This document shows, one piece after another, positions 1 to 4,272 of a stretch of 7,151 bases of DNA. The stretch lies in the NCBI GenBank assembly GCA_003695215.1, contig RFIM01000306.1:1-7151 (forward strand). The letters run 5' to 3'. Every line of letters starts with the position of its first letter. The stretch's first letter is position 1. The DNA comes from Chloroflexota bacterium (GTDB lineage Bacteria > Chloroflexota > Anaerolineae > Aggregatilineales > UBA2796). Below the pieces are notes generated by a model. The model had not been told where the DNA came from and searched no databases. It saw only the letters and a program-made list of their open reading frames with translations. The position numbers and the translations under genes were made by a program.

Positions 1-806
1 CCCAAACCGCGCCATCCGCCAAGGAACAGCACGGCCGTCAGGATGCAGATCACGAAAGCGTGGATGAACTCTGCCGCGTAGAACATCGCAAACTTCATGC
101 CCGAGTACTCGATGTTGAAGCCTGCGATGATCTCCGACTCCGCCTCGATCAAATCAAAAGGCGAACGCCCGACCTCAGCCAGCTGCGAGATGAAGAAGAT
201 CAGCGCGCTGACTGGCACCACGAAGATGTAGGCAATGCTCTGCCCTTTGACGATATCTTGCATGCTCATTGAGCCTGCTAACAGCACAGGCACCGCCAGC
301 GAGAGGATCATTGGCACTTCGTAGCTGATGAGCGCAGCAATGGCGCGGAAAGCGCCCAAGAGCGCATACTTGTTGTTGCTGCTCCAGCCTGCCAGCAGGA
401 TGGCGAGTGTCGCCAATGAGCCGACGGCGACGAAGTACAGCACGCCGACGTTCAGATCAGCGCCTACCCAAGCGTGATTGAACGGAATCACGGCGAAGAT
501 GGCGATGATGCCTGCCACGGCCAAGATCGGCGCGAAGTTGTAGATGTGCTTATCGGCGCCTTCAGGCGTGATGTCCTCTTTGGTCAGCAACTTGCCGACA
601 TCGGCGAAGGTTTGGAACAAGCCATATGGGCCTGTCCGATTCGGACCAATGCGATCTTGCACGCGCCCTGCGAATTTGCGCTCTAACCAGATCGAGAAGA
701 TGACCCAGACCAAGCCGAAGGAAGCCAGCACCACAGCGCCCAGCACAGAAGCCACAATCTGCGCTAGCGTCGCGTTCCAGCCCGAGTTGATCAAGAATTC
801 TGCCAT
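1..806 (-). CDS. nuoH: NADH-quinone oxidoreductase subunit H (NuoH), 3' end cut by window edge
   Basis: Reading the minus strand from the ATG at 806-804 gives 268 codons open to the window edge; the C-terminus is missing. NuoH (ND1 family) is the membrane subunit of complex I that joins the peripheral arm and forms the quinone-entry site and the first part of the proton path. Visible signatures: a first membrane helix at about 17-40, then LERKFAGRVQDRIGPNRTGP at about 41-60 followed by DVGKLLTKEDI; ISYEVPM at about 160-166; and the hallmark acidic loop at about 210-246, AEVGRSPFDLIEAESE then GFNIEYSGMKFAMFYAAE. Acidic residues E163, E211, D218, E221 and E223 sit where the family has its conserved quinone-site and E-channel carboxylates. 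A GAGGG element overlapping the nuoA stop serves as ribosome binding site. The gene lies 14 bases after nuoA and is clearly cotranscribed with it. Identification is near certain; only the missing end is unknown. Confidence 0.97.
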   Translation of the reverse strand, partial: MAEFLINSGWNATLAQIVASVLGAVVLASFGLVWVIFSIWLERKFAGRVQDRIGPNRTGPYGLFQTFADVGKLLTKEDITPEGADKHIYNFAPILAVAGIIAIFAVIPFNHAWVGADLNVGVLYFVAVGSLATLAILLAGWSSNNKYALLGAFRAIAALISYEVPMILSLAVPVLLAGSMSMQDIVKGQSIAYIFVVPVSALIFFISQLAEVGRSPFDLIEAESEIIAGFNIEYSGMKFAMFYAAEFIHAFVICILTAVLFLGGWRGL

Positions 807-820
807 GCTTTGCTACCCTC

Positions 821-1180
821 TCAGAGCCACTCTAGCGCGCCTTTGCGCCATGCGTAGATCAATGCCACGCCCAGAATGCCCACAAAACCTGCCATGGCTA
901 TCAAAGCGAACAAGCCAAGCTGATTGTAGGCAACTGCCCATGGGAACAGGAAAAGCATTTCGATGTCGAAGATCAAGAAGATCAGCGCGTAGAGATAGTA
1001 CTGCACTTTGAATTGCACCCACGCATCGCCGACCGTCTCGATGCCGCATTCGTAAGTCTGGCGTTTGATCTTGCTCGGGCGCTTCGGATTCAGCAGCTGC
1101 GCCAGCACAATCGGCACGGCCGGCAGGATCAGCGCCACGATGAAGAATATCCCGATGAAAAACCACTCGTTCGGCTGCAT
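821..1180 (-). CDS. nuoA: NADH-quinone oxidoreductase subunit A (NuoA)
   Basis: A 119-residue small membrane subunit of complex I (ND3 family). Three hydrophobic segments are visible at about 6-29, 61-82 and 90-110. Between the first two lies the conserved loop with K-RQTYECGIE (about 37-48), including the family cysteine C45, which in complex I sits near the quinone site. It is followed by QFKVQYYLYALIFLIFDIEMLFLFPW (about 56-81) with the conserved D72 and E74, read here in two blocks. Length is normal for the family. The start was placed at 1180-1178 because AAGGAG lies 5 bases before it; an in-frame ATG 24 bases upstream (1204) lacks such a site and would put the ribosome binding site inside the gene. 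NuoB, C and D do not follow it: nuoH comes next, an unusual order compared with the classical nuoABCD run. Confidence 0.96.
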   Translation of the reverse strand: MQPNEWFFIGIFFIVALILPAVPIVLAQLLNPKRPSKIKRQTYECGIETVGDAWVQFKVQYYLYALIFLIFDIEMLFLFPWAVAYNQLGLFALIAMAGFVGILGVALIYAWRKGALEWL

Positions 1181-1185
1181 ATAGA

Positions 1186-1191
1186 CTCCTT
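1186..1191 (-). promoter_or_regulatory. Shine-Dalgarno site that fixes the nuoA start
   Basis: AAGGAG on the minus strand, 5 bases before the ATG at 1180. It decides against the longer reading that begins at 1204. Confidence 0.8.
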
Positions 1192-1262
1192 GCTCAAGCG
1201 CCATGAGCGCGCTTCAAGCGATCGTTCCTCAAAGCCTGCATCTCTTGTGATAAACTGCGCAT

Positions 1263-1291
1263 ATTGTAGCACGTCTCGCTGTCAATGCGAA
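1263..1291 (-). promoter_or_regulatory. Candidate promoter for nuoA-nuoH
   Basis: On the minus strand TTCGCA (1291-1286) is followed after 17 bases by TACAAT (1268-1263), a good sigma-70-like -10 box. A perfect TTGACA (1285-1280) also lies here but only 11 bases from TACAAT, too close to act with it. Transcription would start about 1256, leaving a 5' leader of about 75 bases before nuoA. Judged from consensus match only. Confidence 0.45.
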
Positions 1292-1491
1292 TCGGCGCTT
1301 GCATCAGCGCCGCGCCTTCGAAAGTCTATCTCGCTACCAACCCTGAGGCGTTCCCATGCGAGGTATTGTCTGTACACGACGGCTCAGCGTGCATTGTAGC
1401 ACATCGCGCGCGGATCGGGAAATGGTGTGTTGCGCGCTTCAACACAATGAGCGCGTCAGGGCAGGCTTGGCGCGCTCATGTGTGGCGGAGC

Positions 1492-1532
1492 GGGCAATTT
1501 TGCCCTTTTCCTCGCGCAGGAGGAAAAGGGCA
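1492..1532 (-). terminator. Hairpin after aroF, probable terminator without U-tract
   Basis: TGCCCTTTTCCT (1501-1512) and AGGAAAAGGGCA (1521-1532) are perfect 12-base inverted repeats around an 8-base loop, starting 17 bases beyond the aroF stop. Directly next to it GGGCAATTTTGCCC (1492-1505) is a second inverted repeat sharing one arm, so two hairpins compete or stack. Neither is followed by a run of T in the minus direction (the following bases are AAAT), so it is not a textbook intrinsic terminator. It could end transcription in a U-less manner, protect the 3' end, or both. Confidence 0.55.
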
Positions 1533-1548
1533 GCGGATGAGGCATGAA

Positions 1549-2565
1549 CTAAACCGTGCGATCTACAGCTTCGGCGATGCGGCGCACCTGCTCGACCAAC
1601 TGGGCGAATTTCTCAGGGCGCAACGATTGCGCGCCATCCGAGAGCGCTTGCTCAGGGCAGTTATGCACCTCGACGATCAAGCCGTCGGCGCCGGCGGCGA
1701 TAGCTGCGCGCGAGGCCGCGTGGACGTATTCCCACTTGCCTGTGGCGTGGCTCGGATCGGCGATGATCGGCAAGTGCGTGCGCGCCTTCAGCACAGGGAT
1801 GGCGTTGATATCGAACGTATTGCGGGTGTAGGTCTCGAAGGTGCGGATGCCGCGCTCGCACAAGATGACGCGATTGTTGCCGTGCGAGAGGATGTACTCA
1901 GCCGACATCAGCAGCTCTTCCATTGTGCTCATCATGCCGCGTTTGAGCAGCACTGTGTGCTGTGAAGCGCCTGCGGCGTGCAAAAGCGCGTAGTTCTGCA
2001 TGTTGCGCGCGCCAATCTGCAGCACATCGGCGTACTTGGCCACGAGCGGCACAAGGCCTGGCTCCATCACCTCAGTGACCACGGGCAAGCCTGTTTGCTC
2101 GCGCGCTTCAGCCAACAGCTCCAGGCCCTTCTCGCCCAGCCCTTGGAAGGAGTACGGCGAGGTGCGCGGCTTGAAGGCGCCGCCGCGCAAGGCCGTCGCG
2201 CCTGCTTCCTTGACGGCGTGCGCAATCTCCAAGATTTGCTGGCGGCTCTCCACTGAGCAAGGGCCAGCGATCAGCACGATCTTCTTGCCGCCGACTTTGG
2301 TGCCATTCAAGGCCACGAGCGTGTCCTGCGGATGAAACTCGCGGCTAGCCAACTTGTAGGGATGAGAAACGCGCATCACGCGCTCAACTCCTTCCATCAA
2401 GGTGAATTGGTCAGGGTCCTCCACTTTGCGATCTTCTCCGATCACGCCGATGATCGAGCGTTCCTCGCCTTCGCTCAGGTGCGCTTGGAAGCCAAGCTCT
2501 TTCACACGGGCGATCACCGCTGAGATTTGGGCGGCAGTGGCGCCGACTTGCATGATAATGATCAT
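1549..2565 (-). CDS. aroF: 3-deoxy-7-phosphoheptulonate (DAHP) synthase, type I-beta with N-terminal regulatory domain
   Basis: Condenses phosphoenolpyruvate and erythrose 4-phosphate to DAHP, the first committed step of the shikimate pathway; cytosolic. The 338-residue product has the same length as I recall for the Thermotoga maritima enzyme. Residues 1-70 form a ferredoxin-like (FL) domain, which in that enzyme mediates feedback inhibition by Tyr. The barrel follows, with IAGPCSVES (99-107), RGGAFKPRTSP (127-137), QIGARN (183-188), LLKRGM (206-211), CERGIRTFE (236-244), DPSHATGK (270-277) and DGLIVEVH (294-301). The four metal ligands are all present as C103, H273, E299 and D310; K132, R134, K208 and R209 fit phosphate and substrate binding. 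The start at 2565 was chosen because AAGGAG lies 10 bases upstream and the family N-terminus begins there; a frame open to 2685 only overlaps aroH. The gene follows aroH by 4 bases, so the two are one operon, probably translationally coupled. Confidence 0.97.
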   Translation of the reverse strand: MIIIMQVGATAAQISAVIARVKELGFQAHLSEGEERSIIGVIGEDRKVEDPDQFTLMEGVERVMRVSHPYKLASREFHPQDTLVALNGTKVGGKKIVLIAGPCSVESRQQILEIAHAVKEAGATALRGGAFKPRTSPYSFQGLGEKGLELLAEAREQTGLPVVTEVMEPGLVPLVAKYADVLQIGARNMQNYALLHAAGASQHTVLLKRGMMSTMEELLMSAEYILSHGNNRVILCERGIRTFETYTRNTFDINAIPVLKARTHLPIIADPSHATGKWEYVHAASRAAIAAGADGLIVEVHNCPEQALSDGAQSLRPEKFAQLVEQVRRIAEAVDRTV

Positions 2566-2569
2566 AGGT

Positions 2570-3016
2570 TCACGACTCCTTCTGTTGATCAGGTATCTGG
2601 ATTTGCTGGATAGCTTCAGGCAGTTCAATGCTGCGATCTGGGCGCAAATTGACCGCGCCGCGGATGTAGACGTGCTGGATTTCATGTAGGCTGCGCGCAG
2701 TGTTCCAGTGGATCAGGACGCGGATGCATCGGCGCAAGCCATGTGGGACGTCCAGCTCTTGCATGCACATCAAAGCGGCTTCATGCCAACCGAGCTGACG
2801 TGCTGCCAGAGCAGGGTATTCGGCGGTCAGATCGGGCGTGGTGGTGAAAATGACGCTGGCGATGTCTTCTTGGCGCAGGTCGTTGCGCCTGATCAGCTCG
2901 ATCAGCAACTCGCGTGTGGCGCTCAAGATGGCTTCAGCCGTGTTGGCATCAGCTGTGGTAGCGCCGCGGATGCCACGACAGACGATAGGTCGCCAGGGCG
3001 GTTGATTATCGCTCAC
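2570..3016 (-). CDS. aroH: Chorismate mutase, AroH (Bacillus subtilis) class
   Basis: Rearranges chorismate to prephenate, the branch to Phe and Tyr; cytosolic, a homotrimer in the known family. The 148-residue product aligns with the B. subtilis enzyme along its whole length: RGIRGATT (14-21), TTPDLTAEYPA (59-69), CMQELDV (84-90), LRRCIRVL (94-101), HVYIRGAVNLRPD (115-127). The active-site residues known from B. subtilis (Arg7, Cys75, Glu78, Arg90, Tyr108, Arg116) correspond to R17, C84, E87, R99, Y117 and R125. About ten extra residues precede the first motif, and a short glutamine-rich tail ends the chain. The start is GTG at 3016-3014, with AGAGGAAAGG just upstream; a nearby ATG (about 3035) is out of frame. 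It is the first gene of the operon and lies behind the attenuator described at 3077-3240. Confidence 0.95.
   Translation of the reverse strand: MSDNQPPWRPIVCRGIRGATTADANTAEAILSATRELLIELIRRNDLRQEDIASVIFTTTPDLTAEYPALAARQLGWHEAALMCMQELDVPHGLRRCIRVLIHWNTARSLHEIQHVYIRGAVNLRPDRSIELPEAIQQIQIPDQQKES
2576..2581 (-). promoter_or_regulatory. Shine-Dalgarno site of aroF inside the end of aroH
   Basis: AAGGAG on the minus strand, 10 bases before the aroF ATG (2565). It is formed by the Lys and Glu codons just before the final Ser codon of aroH, so ribosomes finishing aroH pass directly over it. This supports coupling and the short aroF start. Confidence 0.75.
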
Positions 3017-3076
3017 GTGCCTTTCCTCTCTGCATAGTTCAAGCCATCAGCCAAGTGAAGCGCTGCGATTTCAGGC

Positions 3077-3120
3077 AAAAAAGGCGCTGAGCGTAACACT
3101 CAGCGCCTTCGGACTTGCCT
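3077..3120 (-). terminator. Intrinsic terminator (attenuator) upstream of aroH
   Basis: On the minus strand AAGGCGCTGAG (3109-3099), a 7-base loop, and CTCAGCGCCTT (3091-3081) form a perfect 11-bp GC-rich stem, and the T-tract 3082-3077 gives six T. AGGCAA (3120-3115) can pair with TTGCCT (3078-3073) to brace the base, at the cost of opening part of the T-tract. The terminator points towards aroH and ends 60 bases before its start, with only the short leader gene upstream on the same strand. It therefore acts inside the aro leader rather than closing a full gene. Confidence 0.93.
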
Positions 3121-3176
3121 TGTTCTGTGTGGCTATCCGCGTGCAGGCACGAGCCGCTCTACAGGTCTCTCGCCCG
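3098..3176 (-). promoter_or_regulatory. Alternative RNA structures (anti-antiterminator and antiterminator) of the aro attenuator
   Basis: Pairings found by eye on the minus-strand RNA. Region 1, CGGGCGAG (3176-3169), pairs with region 2, CUCGUGCCUG (3153-3144), giving 8 pairs around a two-base bulge. Region 2, GCUCGUGCC (3154-3146), pairs with region 3, GGCGCUGAGU (3107-3098), giving 9 pairs with one bulged U; this blocks the terminator. CGGAU (3139-3135) also pairs with GUCCG (3114-3110), which extends the antiterminator. A local hairpin GGCU-CGUG-loop-CACG, closed by AGCC, is a further competitor (3155-3131). Regions 1:2 plus 3:4 (terminator) and 2:3 exclude each other. Region 1 begins two bases after the last aromatic codon. 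No energies were calculated. Confidence 0.72.
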
Positions 3177-3240
3177 TAAAGTAGCTAAACCAATAGCCAA
3201 AATAAGCCACCGCTTGGCCGCACGCGGAATGCATGCTCAT
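3133..3240 (-). CDS. Aromatic-rich leader peptide of the aroH-aroF operon (35 codons)
   Basis: A short open frame on the minus strand from ATG at 3240-3238 (or the ATG two codons later, 3234) to TAG at 3135-3133, too short for standard gene calling. Residues 13-21 read YFGYWFSYF: three Tyr, three Phe and one Trp within nine codons (3204-3178). The tail, residues 22-35, is TGERPVERLVPARG, and its codons form RNA regions 1 and 2 of the attenuator. The presumed role is regulatory. Stalling of the ribosome on the aromatic codons when charged Tyr-, Phe- or Trp-tRNA is short would mask region 1 and allow the antiterminator. Reading through to the stop codon would cover region 2 and let the terminator form. 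The ribosome binding site is weak (GAAGTG about 5-10 bases upstream). A leader of this kind is well known for trp and phe operons; one with mixed aromatic codons in front of aroH-aroF is not familiar to me. A free functional microprotein is the less likely alternative. Confidence 0.82.
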   Translation of the reverse strand: MSMHSACGQAVAYFGYWFSYFTGERPVERLVPARG

Positions 3241-3275
3241 CGCAACACTTCGCTCACTTTCGTTGTGCGTCTATC

Positions 3276-3305
3276 AGACTAGCACAAAAAGGCGCGCGCC
3301 GTCAA
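3276..3305 (-). promoter_or_regulatory. Candidate promoter of the aro leader and aroH-aroF
   Basis: On the minus strand TTGACG (3305-3300) is followed after 18 bases by TAGTCT (3281-3276). The -35 is strong and the -10 modest. Transcription would start near 3269, about 29 bases before the leader peptide start and about 190 bases before the end of the attenuator, a normal attenuator leader length. Confidence 0.55.
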
Positions 3306-3325
3306 CAGGTCAAGTCTTAACATGC

Positions 3326-3344
3326 TTTGTGAAAAATGCACAAA
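3326..3344. repeat. Inverted repeat between the divergent promoters, possible operator
   Basis: TTTGTG (3326-3331), seven bases, then CACAAA (3339-3344). The 19-base dyad lies between the minus-strand -35 (3305) and the plus-strand -35 (3362), where a regulator could act on both sides. It is AT-rich in an otherwise GC-rich setting. No protein can be named. Confidence 0.35.
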
Positions 3345-3361
3345 ACGGCGCCTATGGCCAT

Positions 3362-3391
3362 TTGTCAGGCGCTGCAAACAGGCGCTAGAAT
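3362..3391 (+). promoter_or_regulatory. Promoter of the glutaminyl cyclase - glycosyltransferase operon
   Basis: TTGTCA (3362-3367), 18 bases, TAGAAT (3386-3391): five of six matches to consensus in each box. Transcription would start near 3398, about 30 bases before the ATG at 3430, and GAGAAGG (3414-3420) stands 9 bases before that ATG. An eight-base direct repeat CAGGCGCT (3366-3373 and 3379-3386), 13 bases apart, occupies the spacer. Confidence 0.65.
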
Positions 3392-3429
3392 GAGCGCGCT
3401 TGCAAGGTTGACCGAGAAGGCGGGTATTC

Positions 3430-4272
3430 ATGCTCAAGAGAGTGCGCTATGGCTTGCTGATCGTCTTGATCGCCGCGTTGACAGCGCCGTGGCTGATGCC
3501 GAGCGCGCAAGAGGCCTCCGATCGGCCTGAGCGCTTGCGCGTTCAGATTCGCTCGATCCGTCCACACGATCCTAGCGCTTTCACGCAAGGCTTGCTGGTT
3601 CACAACGGCTTTTTCTATGAAAGCACAGGGCAATACGGCGCATCGCGCTTGCGCAAAGTGGATATGCACACAGGCGAAGTGCTGCAGCAGATCGCTTTAT
3701 CGCCTGATTTCTTCGGCGAAGGCTTAGCGCTTGTCGGCGAGCGGCTGATCCAGATCACTTGGCGCGAGCAGGTCGCTTTCGTCTACGATCTGGAGACCTT
3801 TGAGCCGCTGGAGACCTTCACTTACGTCGGCGAAGGCTGGGGCTTGTGCTATGACGCCGAAGGCGATGCGCTGTACATGAGCAACGGCAGCCACTTCCTG
3901 TACGTGCGCGATCCGAAGACCTTCGAAGAGCGGCGTCGGCTTGAGATCATCCTCGATGGCGTGCCGATTCGCAATCTGAACGAGCTGGAGTGCGTCGGCG
4001 ATTCAATCTACGCCAATATCTGGTTCAGCGATCAGATTCTGCGCATCGATAAACACACAGGGCGTATCACGGCCATTATTGACGCATCGAATCTGCTCAC
4101 GCCTGAGGAACGTCAGGCTGTTGGCATGTCAGGCACGCTCAACGGCATCGCTTATGACGCCGAGAACGAGCGCTTCTTCATCACAGGCAAGCTGTGGATG
4201 TGGCTGTTCGAAGTGGACTTCGTGCCCGAGCTGCCTGAAACCTACGTCACGCCGACGCCGCTTTTGCCTTGA
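3430..4272 (+). CDS. Glutaminyl-peptide cyclotransferase (plant/bacterial type glutaminyl cyclase)
   Basis: Converts N-terminal glutamine of peptides or proteins to pyroglutamate with release of ammonia. The 280-residue product starts with a basic stretch and a hydrophobic segment (residues 1-25, ending near PSAQEAS), so it is exported, either cleaved or held as an N-terminal anchor. The rest matches the five-bladed beta-propeller family first known from papaya: HDPSAFTQGL (46-55), FFYESTGQYG (61-70), FGEGLA (95-100), ITWRE (109-113), NELE (184-187), ANIWFSDQILRID (195-207), and LNGIAYD followed by FFITGKLW (238-256). Residues lining the pocket in the papaya enzyme (Phe22, Gln24, Phe67, Glu69, Trp110, Asn155, Trp169, Lys225, as I recall them) map to F51, Q53, F62, E64, W111, N184, W198 and K254, so it is probably active. 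Its stop overlaps the start of the next gene by three bases. The natural substrate is not evident. Confidence 0.94.
   Translation: MLKRVRYGLLIVLIAALTAPWLMPSAQEASDRPERLRVQIRSIRPHDPSAFTQGLLVHNGFFYESTGQYGASRLRKVDMHTGEVLQQIALSPDFFGEGLALVGERLIQITWREQVAFVYDLETFEPLETFTYVGEGWGLCYDAEGDALYMSNGSHFLYVRDPKTFEERRRLEIILDGVPIRNLNELECVGDSIYANIWFSDQILRIDKHTGRITAIIDASNLLTPEERQAVGMSGTLNGIAYDAENERFFITGKLWMWLFEVDFVPELPETYVTPTPLLP

Larger units (their letters stand above)
1181..1491. other. Gene-free region between the aro operon terminator and nuoA
   Basis: I see no convincing gene here on either strand. Open frames crossing this stretch are either antisense to aroF or lack family signatures and ribosome binding sites. 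The stretch holds the candidate nuoA promoter and a second copy of the ten-base word ATTGTAGCAC (1263-1272 and 1393-1402), which on the minus strand supplies a TACAAT box each time. The second copy has only a poor -35 match. Confidence 0.5.

Noticed and set aside
1181..1204. Eight extra codons at the start of nuoA
   Set aside because: AAGGAG lies inside this extension, 5 bases before the ATG at 1180, so the shorter form is the natural start.
1261..1275. ACGTGCTACAAT on the minus strand, which resembles a conserved 16S rRNA segment
   Set aside because: Only about a dozen bases match; the flanks do not continue the rRNA sequence, and the place before nuoA fits a promoter.
1285..1965. Long plus-strand open frame of 226 codons
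   Set aside because: More than half lies antisense to aroF, whose family motifs are unmistakable. The product has no recognisable motif and is rich in Ala, Arg and Gln, as expected for a shadow frame in GC-rich DNA.
2566..2685. Forty extra codons at the N-terminus of aroF
   Set aside because: They overlap the coding part of aroH, match no DAHP synthase, and the ATG at 2565 has a clear ribosome binding site and gives the family's normal 338-residue length.
3060..3300. T-box riboswitch for aromatic operon control
   Set aside because: I found no T-box consensus resembling AGGGTGGNACCGCG before the terminator; the coding leader with aromatic codons explains the terminator better.
3286..3300. 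GGCGCGCGCC followed by T5 on the minus strand, looking like a terminator
   Set aside because: The ten-base palindrome has no room for a hairpin loop with a useful stem, and it lies in the promoter spacer of the aro leader.
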